From: Atrina japonica
Taxonomy: Eukaryota; Mollusca; Bivalvia; Pterioida; Pinnidae
Length of the DNA: 64,000 bases
Assembly: GCA_030159075.1 (NCBI GenBank)
Contig: BROG01000300.1
Location: 310,001 to 374,000, forward strand
Direction of reading: 5' to 3'
The notes under the pieces are model-generated. The model was given only the letters and a program-made list of their open reading frames with translations. It did no database searches and was not told the origin of the DNA. Of this stretch, positions 11,434 to 23,002 are shown one piece after another. Every line of letters starts with the position of its first letter. The first letter of the stretch is position 1. A program made the translations under genes and the position numbers.

Positions 11434-13000
11434 CTTGGGTATCTTATATGGGTGTGTGGAGTGGATAAGGAAATTTCTACCTGAGTGGTAAGAATTCATA
11501 TTCTTACCACGAAGGTTGAGATTTTCCCTTTCCTCTTTACACAGCCATGTTTGATTATATTTATCCAGTATCCAGTATTTCAGTCACATGCTTATGTGTG
11601 TAATTAAGATCTGACATGACTTTTAATGCTCTGTATTCTCATCACCTAGAAGTCCCACTGTAAAGTTATACTGTGATGTCATCACCTAGAAGTCCCACTG
11701 TAAAATTATACTGTGATGTCATCACCTAGAAGTCCCACTGTAAAATTATACTGTGATGTCATCACCTAGAAGTCCCACTGTATAATTATACTGTGATGTC
11801 ATCACCTAGATGTCCCACTGTAAAATTATACTATGATGTCATCACCTAGAAGTCCCACTGTAAAATTATACTGTGATGTCATCAGCTAGAAGTCCCACTG
11901 TAAAATTGTACTGTGATGTCATCACCTAGAAGTCCCTCTGTAAAATTTATACTGTGATGTCATCACCTAGAAGTCCCTCTGTAAAATTATACTGTGATGT
12001 CATCACCTAGAAGTCCCACTGTAAAATTATACTGTGATGTCATCACCTAGAAGTCCCTCTGTAAAATTATACTGTGATGTCATCACCTAGAAGTCCCTCT
12101 GTAAAATTATACTGTGATGTCATCACCGAGAAGTCCCACTGTAAAATTATACTGTGATGTCATCACCTAGAAGTCACTCTGTAAAATTATACTGTGATGT
12201 CATCACCTAGAAGTCCCACTGTAAAATTATACTGTGATGTCATCACCTAGAAGTCCCTCTGTAAAATTATACTGTGATGTCATCACCTAGAAGTCCGCTC
12301 TTGTACTGTGAAATAGAAGTACTGTGTGATGTCATCACCGAGAAGTCCCACTGTAAATTATACTGTGATGTCATCACCTAGAAGTCACTCTGTAAAATTA
12401 TACTGTGATGTCATCACCTAGAAGTCCCTCTGTAAAATTATACTGTGATGTCATCACCTAGAAGTCCCACTGTAAAATTGTACTGTGATGTCATCACCTA
12501 GAAGTCCCACTGTAAAATTGTACTGTGATGTCGTCAGCTAGAAGTCCCACTGTAAAATTGTACTGTGATGTCATCACCTAGAAGTCCCTCTGTAAAATTA
12601 TACTGTGATGTCATCACCTAGAAGTCCCACTGTAAAATTGTACTGTGATGTCATCACCTAGAAGTCCCACTGTAAAATTATACTGTGATGTCATCACCTA
12701 GAAGTCCCACTGTAAAATTATACTGTGGTGTCATCACCTAGAAGTCCCACTGTAAAATTATACTATGGTGTCATCACCTAGAAGTCCCACTGTAAAATTA
12801 TACTGTGATGTCATCACCTAGAAGTCCCTCTGTAAAATTATACTGTGATGTCATCACCTAGAAGTCCCTCTGTAAAATTATACTGTGGTGTCGTCACCTA
12901 GAAGTCCCACTGTAAAATTATACTGTGATGTCATAGTGTGTGTAGCTTGTCTACACCCTAGGGTATTGACAGAGATACTTTGGCTTGGCAAAATGTTAGA
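11434..13000. mobile_element. Interspersed foldback element with an expanded internal satellite
   Basis: The left part (gtgtggagtggataaggaaat .. gaaggttgagattttccctttcc) forms an inverted repeat, with a hairpin gtggtaagaattc..attcttaccac inside. The right part is tagcttgtctacaccctag and ggcttggcaaaatg. A second copy at 36335-36660 has the same ends and order but lacks the array, which shows that the array grew inside the element. Confidence 0.75.
11637..12933. repeat. 40-bp satellite array, about 32 units
   Basis: Unit is built of tgatgtcatcacctagaagt and cccactgtaaaattatactg. Each unit contains the 11-bp palindrome tgatgtcatca, close to a CRE/ATF site. Common variants are ccactg/ccctctg and attata/attgta. 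It lies inside the foldback element at 11434-13000. Confidence 0.95.
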
Positions 13001-13037
13001 TACACCTGTCCAAGGTTGGAGAAATATATATATATAT

Positions 13038-13222
13038 ACAGTAAAACCTGCTATAGTGGCCACCTATATATAAGGATTACCTGTTTATAAGGGCCAGTTT
13101 ATTCAAGTCCCTTGACTGCATACTTCAACTAAAATGAACCTGTATATTAAGGGTCACCTGCACATAAAGGTCAATATTTTCTAGTCCCTTGGGTGGCCCC
13201 TATATACAGGTTTCACTGTATA
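13038..13222. mobile_element. Short palindromic element with terminal inverted repeats
   Basis: Left end acagtaaaacctgctatagtggccacc; right end, on the opposite strand, acagtgaaacctgtatataggggccacc. It is flanked by TA-rich sequence on both sides, consistent with TA target duplication. No coding capacity, so MITE-like. Confidence 0.65.
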
Positions 13223-13250
13223 TATATTGTCAGGGTATGGATATATAAGA
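13222..13250. repeat. Orphan unit of the 25-bp satellite
   Basis: ttgtcagggtatgg followed by atatata, separated from the main array by 1.8 kb of element and 40-bp satellite. It suggests that the intervening block was inserted into, or copied with, the 25-bp array. Confidence 0.6.
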
Positions 13251-14395
13251 ATGTTTTCAGTGTTCATCATATGTGAGGCAAGCTGTATTGATATACAAAA
13301 GATACAAATATACATTTTATCACACAGGCACAAGTATTTATTTTTATCAAACAAGTATATATTTTATGACATAAGTGATGTGTACATCCAGATTGCATTT
13401 TATGCAGTGAAATATAAGGATTTATCAATTTACTGGTACTAAATTTGTTTTATTTTTTATTGTCATTCATGTACATGTATTTTACAGTGTGAAAAATACA
13501 AGTAAAATGCCATGCAAAATTAATGTTAACTTTATTTTTTCACTCTGCCAGAATAGAATATTTGCCAATTTTTTTTATGAATAACATTTTTATTCCATTG
13601 CATGGGGTGACCAAATAATAATTGAAATGGGTACATAGCGTAACTGATCATGCATTCTTGTTCCTCATAAAATGAAATCAAAATGTTACACCTAAAAATT
13701 GGAAAATATCTTTTATATGTTTTATCACAAAACTGAAAAGTATACATTTTATCATAATGTTGTCACTTTTTCCTGTAGACTGTTGATATGTCCTAATTTA
13801 ATGGTTCATTTTATTTTGAGAAATTATTAAAAAAATTTGGAAAATAGTAGTCTAAAAAGAAATAATGTGCACAATATCCTTGTAAAGTATATTATTAAAC
13901 AATATCCTTGTATAGAATATCATTAAATGTTAATTTCGGAATAATATATTATTTCTATATTTGGTATACTATATTTTATATATATATAGGTCAAATGATG
14001 AATTTTTGCAAAAGCAATAAAGGAATTTTTTTTTTAACTGTTTTAAGACCTTTTGAACTTAAGCATATTTGATAATATTTGAGAATGCCTTGGTTGAAGA
14101 CTACCTTATTAAATGATTGATTGAAAGTATGTGTACTTTGTACTTTTACAAGTAGCTCATTGAAAATCCACTTGAGAAAGTACTTTACAGAATATATTTC
14201 ATTTAAATTAATGAATGGGAAACTTCTCTAGAACCTTTAGTCTATATAAAATGTGATACAGGGCCATCTGTATTTAGAGATCACCCTGATGAAATGTGGT
14301 TCCTCAAGACAGGTGGTGCATTTACACTGGTTTTATCCAACAGATAATTTAACTGTGGTTTTCAGAGCATACATTGTATTCTTAAATGGGAGTTA
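13251..14395. other. AT-rich intron sequence
   Basis: No supported gene. A degraded piece of the ggaccacctgtct-type palindromic repeat family is visible at about 14225-14330 (ggccatctgtatttagag .. caagacaggtggt). Confidence 0.5.
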
Positions 14396-15633
14396 GTTTT
14401 TCATGAGAGTGGTAGTGGTCAGGTTATTCTTTCATGAGAGTGGTAGTGGTCAGGTTATTCTTTCATGAGAGTGGTAGTGGTCAGGTTATTCTTTCATGAG
14501 AGTGGTCTTGGTCAGGTAAGTCTTTCATGAGAGTGGTCTTGGTCAGGTTATTCTTTCATGAGAGTGGTCTTGGTCAGGTAAGTCTTTCATGAGAGTGGTC
14601 TTGGTCAGCTTAAGTCTTTCATGAGAGTGGTCTTGGTCAGGTTATTCTTTCATGAGAGTGGTCTTGGTCAGGTAAGTCTTTCATGAGAGTGGTCTTGGTC
14701 AGGTTATTCTTTCATGAGAGTGGTCTTGGTCAGGTTATTCTTTCATGAGAGTGGTCTTGGTCAGGTTAGTCTTTAATGAGAGTGGTCTTGGTCAGGTTAG
14801 TCTTGGTCAGGTAAGTCTTTAATGAGAGTGGTCTTGGTCAGGTAAGTCTTTCATGAGAGTGGTCTTGGTCAGGTTATTCTTTCATGAGAGTGGTCTTGGT
14901 CAGGTAAGTCTTTAATGAGAGTGGTCTTGGTCAGGTTATTCTTTCATGAGAGTGGTCTTGGTCAGGTTAGTCTTTCATGAGAGTGGTCTTGGTCAGGTTA
15001 GTCTTGGTCAGGTAAGTCTTTAATGAGAGTGGTCTTGGTCAGGTAAGTCTTTAATGAGAGTGGTCTTGGTCAGGTTATTCTTTCATGAGAGTGGTCTTGG
15101 TCAGGTTAGTCTTGGTCAGGTAAGTCTTTCATGACAGTGGTCTTGGTCAGGTTATTCTTTCATGAGAGTGGTCTTGGTCAGGTTAGTCTTGGTCAGGTAA
15201 GTCTTTAATGACAGTGGTCTTGGTCAGGTTATTCTTTCATGAGAGTGGTCTTGGTCAGGTTATTCTTTCATGAGAGTGGTCTTGGTCAGGTTATTCTTTC
15301 ATGAGAGTGGTCTTGGTCAGGTTATTCTTTCATGAGAGTGGTTTTGGTCAGGTAAGTTTTTCATTAGAGTGGTCTTGGTCAGGTTAGTCTTTCATGAGAG
15401 TGGTCTTGGTCAGGTTATTCTTTCATGAGAGTGGTCTTGGTCAGGTTAGTCTTTCATTAGAGTGGTCTTGGTCAGCTTAGTCTTTCATTAGAGTGGTCTT
15501 GGTCAGCTTAGTCTTTCATGAGAGTGGTCTTGGTCAGCTTAGTCTTTCATTAGAGTGGTCTTGGTCAGGTTATTCTTTCATGAGAGTAGTCTTGGTCAAG
15601 TTAGTCTTTCATGACAGTGGTCTTGGTCAGGTT
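14396..15633 (+). repeat. 31-bp satellite array with repeated 5' splice-site consensus
   Basis: Unit tctttcatgagagtgg followed by tcttggtcaggttat, about 40 copies. A frequent variant reads ggtCAGGTAAGTctt; I count eleven CAGGTAAGT copies between 14512 and 15356. Early units read gtagtggtc, later ones gtcttggtc, so at least two expansion phases are visible. Confidence 0.95.
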
Positions 15634-16417
15634 TAACTGTATTTTGCTGAGGTTGATGGTTTGACTGTAGATTGTTCATTGTATATAGGTAAAGCCACAC
15701 AGCTGTGTAACATACCTGTAGTTACAGGTAAACAGTATAGATCTGTCATATGCTCGTGGGATAACTGTTTACCAATATTGCAAGTGAACAGGTTGAACTA
15801 CTGTCCCTGTACAAGGCTTTAAATATGCCTATACACACATTATATTTACACATAAAGTTTGTTTAATCTTCCATAGATTAGTTTACTGACTTTCAACAAC
15901 CTGTCATAGGTAGAAACCTTTATCTGGTTTTTACCTTCATATGTACACAAGTACAGAAATGTATGTTGGAGTGTTTGTGTCAATTTCTACAAATACAACA
16001 GCGTAAATCGGTCCCCAGGTGTATTCCTACAAAGGTAAAGTCTTATAAACCATGAGCACTGGCTTAGTGACAAAATTTCACCTGTTAATGTACATTTGTA
16101 TATATAGAACATTTCAGATTGAAAATGTGTTTTTTATATTTGTGAATGTTGCATCTTTTTAAAAAAAATGATAAAATTTTATATTAAAGAAATAATTGAT
16201 TAAAGTTTTATATTAAAGAAATACAACCATTTTATTTTTACTATGATACATGTACATCAATATGTATTCTGATTATCAAAATTTACAAACTGAGATACAT
16301 TTGTATTTAGTTGTAATTACTATCACATTCATAGATTTGTAAAATGTTGATTTCCCTTTGTCAGTATCTCCAACAAATTAACTGGAATGTTGTTCAGTGT
16401 TGAACCAAGATAATATC
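15634..16417. other. Intron 1 sequence without recognised feature
   Basis: Contains a short duplicated gttttatattaaagaaat at about 16174-16219; otherwise nothing supported. Confidence 0.5.
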
Positions 16418-16430
16418 AGTGATACAAATT

Positions 16431-16568
16431 GAGCCGGCCTGGCTCAGTCGGTAGCGCGCTCGACTCTGGATCGTGAGGTCGTGAGTTCGAGTCCCGCCAG
16501 CGGCAGGTCAGTTTCCTGTCTTTCGGATGAGACAGTAAAAACTGGAGGTCCCGTGTCACAGTAGGTTT

Positions 16569-16599
<31 letters not shown>

Positions 16600-16719
16600 G
16601 CCGTAAGTGCCGAGCATAGGCCAAAATTTGAAGCCCGTCACTGGCATTTGGTGACGTCTCCATATGAGTGAAATATTATTGAATGGGACGTTAAACAACA
16701 ATAAACAAACAAACAAACA
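16431..16719 (+). mobile_element. tRNA-derived SINE (family 1), full length with target-site duplication
   Basis: A box tggctcagtcgg, B box gagttcgagtcc, same body and tail as the copy at 2950. A perfect 13-bp duplication, agtgatacaaatt, flanks it (16418-16430 and 16720-16732). Intact target duplications and low divergence between copies suggest fairly recent movement. Confidence 0.94.
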
Positions 16720-16732
16720 AGTGATACAAATT

Positions 16733-17879
16733 TAGCTAAATACATGTACTTGTGTGGATTTGGTGCCATTCTGACCCAATATTTCAGAATACAGTTTTCC
16801 TAACACAGCTTTTTTCAGCAAGTTCTGAAAAACTTGGAATTTATTTTTTCAGTGATAAAGAGTCTTCAAGAAGAATACTTTATTTTTAAGAATTCTTTAC
16901 CATAGCACAAATAAATACAATGTAGCATATAGTGTTCTTTAGACACTGTCCATTGCTGTTACATTCTCTAGCATACGTATCTCACATGTACATACTTCCC
17001 AAGTCTCCCAATGCAGCATACAGTATTCTTTTGATAATTTCTTCAAGAAAAAATGCATATCTCCACATAAAAAATTAAAATTTTCCTATTAATTCTTACT
17101 AAAATGTAGAGTCTCCCCCATGAGATTGAAATATCTCCCCCATGAAAATTTGTCAAGGTTGTCAAGTGTGCATGTATGTATGTACAACATGTACAAGAAC
17201 TAGTCAGATACATGTACATGTATTATAAAGCTGTGTTCAAGAACCTTCAAAAACAAGTTATGATCATAAAATAAATATATTTCAATAATAACAAACAAAT
17301 CACACCAACCTTCCTGCCTTCTTTATAGCGATATGAACTGTTGTAGGTGAAAATATTTACATGCCCATTTTATGTAATATTTTATCTCATATATATCCTA
17401 AAGAGACCATCTGGTGGTTAGAATAACATATGCATTTGTATAATTGCAACAATCTTGCAAAACGTAACCTGTAATGTCAGATTTCTTTTTGCACACCATT
17501 ACTTTGAGCATTGCAAAAACAAAGTTGGTAACAAAAAACAAAATACAAAATAAGCAAGGTGGAATTTATTTATAAACAATACTCAATAGAATGATAACCC
17601 ACCAGTGTCTGCAAAGCCATTGACAGGGATTGTTTGATAATTGGATTAATTATGTGAAAGGGGCAAAAGCAACGTTTTACTCACCTGCGGAGAAACTCAT
17701 AATTACAGATAAGAATTTTAATCAGAACACCAGGATTTATACGTAAAAGGAGCAGTATTTAGGCTTTGTATTGCATTAGCATATAAAGGGACTTTATATC
17801 GACAATGAACATACAACTTTGATGTTCAATTGCCGATTCCGGTTTCACAACCTTGCATATTTAAACATCATTACGATGT
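16733..17879. other. AT-rich intron sequence
   Basis: No supported gene or array. Confidence 0.5.
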
Positions 17880-18168
17880 ATCAGCCTGGCTCAGTCGGTA
17901 GCGTGCTCGACTCTGGATCGTGAGGTCATGATTTCGAGTCCCCCCGGCGGCAGGTTGGTTTCCTGTCTTTCGGATGAGACAGTAAAAACTGGAGGTCCCG
18001 TGTCACAGTAGGTGTCGGCACGTTAAAGAACCCTCACTGCTCAATGGCCTTAAGTGCCGAACATGGGCCAAAATTTGAATCCCTTCATTGGCATTTGGTG
18101 ACGTCTCCATATGAGTAAAAAATTCTTGAGTGGGACGTTAAACAACAATAAACATAAACAAACAAACA
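17880..18168 (+). mobile_element. tRNA-derived SINE (family 1)
   Basis: Starts at cagcctggctcagtcgg; the B box has mutated to gatttcgagtcc; full body and caaa-type tail present. Target duplication not evident. Confidence 0.9.
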
Positions 18169-18204
18169 TATAATTCACCGAGGTTTTAAACATTGACATC
18201 CATA

Positions 18205-18305
18205 TTGTGAGACACTGGAACCTCTTCTAGAAGACCACCCCTTCTGCCATTGAAATGTGGTCATACAAGACAGGTGGTCTCTCAAAAGAGGTCATGTTTA
18301 CAGGA
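18205..18305. mobile_element. Fragment of the palindromic ggtggtct repeat family
   Basis: aacctcttctagaagaccacc at the left and ggtggtctctcaaaagaggt at the right form an inverted pair. Related pieces occur at about 14225, 40010, 41275 and 53090. Confidence 0.5.
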
Positions 18306-18850
18306 TTATTTTACTACATGTATGTAGATCTCAGAAATATGGGCTGCCAAGACAGGTACATTGAAGTCTATACAGAAGCAGTCTCTCAAGACATCTTCCA
18401 CTGTACCAGTACAAGATATTTACATCAGTTTTTATTCTTTTATTAAGATTTGTCATTTTAACTTCTAATGTCGAGCTTTTGGTGGAGAATGAATTTTGTT
18501 GAAAATGCATCTGAGCTTGAACTAGATCAGCCTCAAACTTGGTGTGTCTGACAGCAAGGGGAGCACTACATAGGATAGTATGATAAATTGTCACATGTTT
18601 ACAAACCCAACGTACTCGTCAAAAATATTATTCCGAGACAGATCTTAGTAGTGTTTTTAATAACGTCGCTGGCGACATCATTTTAGAATATCTAAAAGCT
18701 ATCGGTATATTTTCCAAAATTTGAGCTGTATAAATATTTTTATTAATTTACAAATCTATTAAATATTGTATTGTAGAAAATTTTAGTGTGCAATAGTTTT
18801 ATAAGATAAAATTGTTCCATTTTTACGTTGAATAGATATATTTTACATTA

Positions 18851-18918
18851 TCCTGCCACAATATAACTGAAATATTGTTGAAAGTGGCGTTAAAAAACAA
18901 ACAAATAAACAAACAAAC
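18851..18918 (+). mobile_element. 3' fragment of a SINE
   Basis: Reads ccacaatataactgaaatattgttg and agtggcgttaaaaaac plus caaa repeats. This is the 3' end type shared by the family 2 SINEs in this window. Confidence 0.6.
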
Positions 18919-21900
18919 GCAACGTAAACAGGGGGTGACAGATTATTAGCACAAAATGGTAGAGCCACAGTATTGAGTACAATCAGAGCATTAGCACAAA
19001 TATTTTAGTTTTACCGGTTTACCCCTTTTTGAGAAAATAGACAGTTTTGTGTTGATTTCTGAGAGAACCCAGGAGTGCCACTTTATTGTGATACCATGTT
19101 TCATCTCTTCTTGGAACAGTCAAATTTGGTCACTGGTAGTACCCCTGGCCGCTAAGCTGGAGGTAACCGTGTCTGCGACTACCCCGATGCCAAGGAACAA
19201 AATTTTAACTGTTAACAATTGCAATCGTTACTTATGTTTTGACATATTATCAGTAGATATCAAGGTCATAGACCTTAGATATGACCTTGGTGCTCTAATT
19301 TACCTGTACAGGTACAGGTATCTGTACTTTGACATTATATTGGACATAAGCAGGGATTTCTTACACTCCTTTGGGAGTGGGGCCTGGGCCTTTGGAATTT
19401 GGGATTTGACATTTTTTTTTGAATTTGTGAAATCTAAAAATACTTAAAACTTTGAAAATAAAAAACCTCTTCAAATTCATTGTCATTTGCTAAATTTCAT
19501 CTGCTAATTGGGTATAAAGCATTTTTTGGCATTGGGAATGGGGTCTTATTTCTGGCCCCTGTATGATAGGGTTGAAAATATCAGATAATCAAAATTAAGT
19601 TTTAAGAAATATGGAAAATATTGTTAATGCTGACTTGTATATAAAATGTCTATGTAATAAAACTTGCTGCCTCAGCAACATACATTATGTTTCACACGCA
19701 TCTTGTTCTTGATAACGTACAATGTACATATCAAACCCATAGATGACATACATCAATTTTGAATCAGTTTTAAAAGTAAAATGATTAACATAGAGATAGA
19801 AAAACTTGATATCACAATATGGGACTGACATTTGTGTGTATGTGTTGATCAAAATATAATTATGTTAAATTGACATACGATTAGTTCTGGTGATATGATG
19901 AATGAAAAATCATTGATGAAAATACTTTATTAATTCATGTCATGTATTTGAAAGTTAAGTTGGATATATGAGTAGCCAGTAGCATTCATAAGCATATAAT
20001 ATATACATATATATTTCTAAAATACATGGTAGAATCCAATTTCATCACTCCATCGCATTAATTCAATACATTTCTAAATTTAATCTAAATGGATTGAGAT
20101 GGCTGTGTTGGATCATAAAATGTAAATTTGAGTTTTAAAAGGTGCTAATAGATGTTTTCAACAATACATAAATTATTCATTTTAAAATGTATTCGGAATA
20201 GAGAGTATGGAATGGACATGTAATTTTGTTACTGGAACTTTAACTCACCGTGGACTGTTTGCATTAGGAATGAGATAGAATTGTGTAATGGTATATTTGC
20301 CCTTTCCTTTAATGTTAAGCACCTATCTTGATTAATGTTCTGTGATCCTTTCAAGATTATCAAATAGTGACTTAAAGCCAGTAAAAAAGAAAAATAATCA
20401 AGCCAGCCTGGAACCGAACATATTTACTGATATAAAATAGCAAAGACAGAATTCAGTCGGGAGTTTTAATGTAGAGGACTTGGGTAAAAGATAGGTCCTT
20501 CAAACATACATGTAAATTTTGAGTAGCTTTGCTGAAAGGATTTATAGCAGTTTGTTGTAATATTGACAAAGTTTATTGGTTTTTGTAAAGCCTTCATAAA
20601 TGTAATCTGCAGTATGCTGGTGTTTGTGACACTTTAAATACATGGCTGTACATGTTGAAGGATTTGGGACATACCTACTATGGGATGATTGCGCCTTTTG
20701 TTTTGTGCAAGGAAGATATGTAGAAAATGAGTTAACTACAAGAAAATATCCTGAGGTTAGAGTGAATTTTTATTATTTTTATTTTCATTCCATTTACAGC
20801 AAATTGTTCAGTAAATATCCACTGAATGCTAAACTGATCAGATGAGGTATTTTTTATATTTGCTTTTTATAACACACACCCTTTAGCTTAAATATTGCTA
20901 AAACTTTGCATCTGTCAGACTATCCGTCTGTTTGAAATTTTCTACTCTGAAATGGCTATATATCGTTTAATTGTGACCAAACTGTATACATGATCAATAG
21001 GGTATGAAGATTCAAGTTTGTTTTTCATGCTGGCCAAACAACTCAGGGGAGCCTTTAGTTTTCTTTGTACATTTATAGCTCACCTGAGTGAAACAGGTGA
21101 TGCATTGTATTCAGGTGTTATCCATCATCCAAAGATATGTATCATGCAGTTGTGTATATCTACATGTATGTAAAGTTGTGAACATTTAAAATCCCTCCTC
21201 CCCCCCCAAAAAAAAAAAAAAAAAAAAATGCTGAACTTATTAAAGTTTGTAATGTTGCAGGCTTTAGGTTAGGGGTAACAAACATCATTCATTTTGTAAT
21301 GCTTGGGTCAGGCCATCCATAAAGATTGTTACTTTGCTGTAACGCAATCGACACACTCAAAACCTTTCGACTCAAATTATTTTATTGCCATTCCAAGAAT
21401 TTTTTTTCGCTATATACTAGGCTTCTGTATGTACAGTCTCTGTACATATACCGGTATGTACATATTTGTAATTTATACATTGTAAAACTTTCGTATTGAA
21501 TTTGTACCTGGTGAAGGCCATTGGATTTTTCACCATTGTAAGGTAACTAGGTTTTCTTGCCCACTATTTAAAATTTGGCTGCCACCATACTCATGTAACT
21601 CGGAACATTATTGTTGACACAATGTGCTCAGAGAGTAAAATCACCAGTAAATTAAATAAAAAACAGCCACATAATTGAATATTTCACACAAGCAAGCACA
21701 TTACTTCAATAGTTTTCTGAACTTCATAACTTTTATATGAAAATATAAAAATTTCATTTGATTTTCTTTTTATGACATGAAATTACAAAATTAAAGAATG
21801 AATTAAGATTTTATCAGTTAATTCATTCATACAAAGGAAGTTAATTACTCATATATTGGGCAAATAGACATTAAATAAAATGTACCTCTAATGTAATAAC

Positions 21901-22107
21901 ATGACATTTGAGAAATATGCAACAAAAAAACCCAGAAGAAGCCGAGATTTTAATGATTGTCGGTGTTCAACGCCATTTAACACAAACATTTGTGCCTTCA
22001 AGGAAGTTAATAATACAGTATTTCTAAAGGTGTTGATCTAAGTTTATTATTATTTTATGATGTGTTACATCACCATCTGTTAAACCAGTGATAGAAAGCT
22101 TTCTTCC
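18919..22107. other. AT-rich intron sequence with diverged interspersed repeats
   Basis: No supported exon. The 132-codon open frame at 19049-19447 spans what look like old dispersed repeats (caaggtcatagaccttagatatgaccttgg; ggaatggggtcttatttctggcccc) and has no domain. A tcacctgagtgaaacaggtga palindrome at about 21080 and a C8/A19 homopolymer at about 21195-21230 are visible. Confidence 0.5.
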
Positions 22108-22351
22108 ATTGCTGTGGCCGAGTGGCTAGAGCATTGCGCTTTAAATCATAAGGCCTCTCACCTCTGGTTCGAATCCCACTAGGGTCATTTCGAATTATGT
22201 GGGAAAGTTTGCCAGTTTTCTTGGGGAAGGTCGGTGGTCTTTACCCGGGTAACCTGGGTTTCTCCTCCACCAATAAAAACTGGACGCCATCATATGACTG
22301 AAAGATTGTTAAGTATGGCATAAAACAAACAAAAATCAAATCAAATCAAAT
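22108..22351 (+). mobile_element. tRNA-derived SINE (family 2)
   Basis: A box tggccgagtggctagagc and B box ggttcgaatcc, as in Ser/Leu-type tRNAs. A body follows with gggaaagtttgccag, cccgggtaacc and tttctcctccacc. The 3' end is catatgactgaaa..tatggcataaaac with a (tcaaa)n tail. Related copies lie at 33430 and 45798. Not a tRNA gene: no acceptor stem closes over the head. Confidence 0.88.
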
Positions 22352-22580
22352 CCATTTGCTGGTTCAACTTACTATTGTAGGTGTACATATACAGTAGCAT
22401 CAGAGTTATCTCCCCATAGTAAGACATAGATGTGTATTGTACTAAATATTTATAAGTACTTTCCAGTCTTAAACAATTTACTTTTGGCATAGTCAGTACT
22501 GATGCATAATTGGCAAAATACCACAATTTAGACTGGTTACATATATGTACAAATGTACTTAAGGTAGGAAAAGTATTAAT

Positions 22581-23000
22581 GATCTTGGCCCTAAGTCACC
22601 AAATTTACTCAATTCTCAAGCTCAACTTTTATTTCATTATTTAGACTATATAATCGTTTGTAAAAAATTTTATTTAATGATTAGGAGACATTATTATTTT
22701 TCATCATTCACAAATGTGTATAATTTTTTGTGTCACACTTATGATTTTCCTGCAAAAAATGAATAAATACATCGAGTATGGTACTCAAAAATTGAGTACG
22801 TACTCGGACAATTTTTTTTAAAAAATATTTCTTAAGTTTTCATCAAATGAGCAATAATTTTTATCATTATTTACAATTGTATGTCATCAATGTACAAACA
22901 TGCCAAATTACAGAATAAACTTTGTGCATTTTAGGTTAAAATCATGAAAAGTTAGTTGAGCTTGAGTACTGAATAAATTTGGCGACTTTGGGCCCAGATC
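22581..23000. mobile_element. Foldback MITE-like element, about 420 bp
   Basis: The left arm gatcttggccctaagtcacc..caagctcaactttt pairs with the right arm aaaagttagttgagcttgag..gggcccagatc over about 50 bp with few mismatches. The centre, cgagtatggtactcaa..ttgagtacgtactcg, is itself near-palindromic. No coding capacity. Confidence 0.75.
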
Positions 23001-23002
23001 AC

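Noticed and set aside
7736..12933. CRISPR-like appearance of the short regularly spaced repeats
   Set aside because: Units follow each other directly with no unique spacers, there are no cas genes, and the context is eukaryotic; these are minisatellites.
19049..19447. 132-codon open frame as an intron-nested gene
   Set aside because: No domain, no splice or promoter context, and the sequence looks like diverged dispersed repeats.
22111..22190. Functional tRNA gene (A and B boxes perfect)
   Set aside because: No 7-bp acceptor stem pairs across the head, and the sequence continues into a SINE body repeated elsewhere in the window; the same holds for the heads at 2950, 16431, 45798 and 55105.
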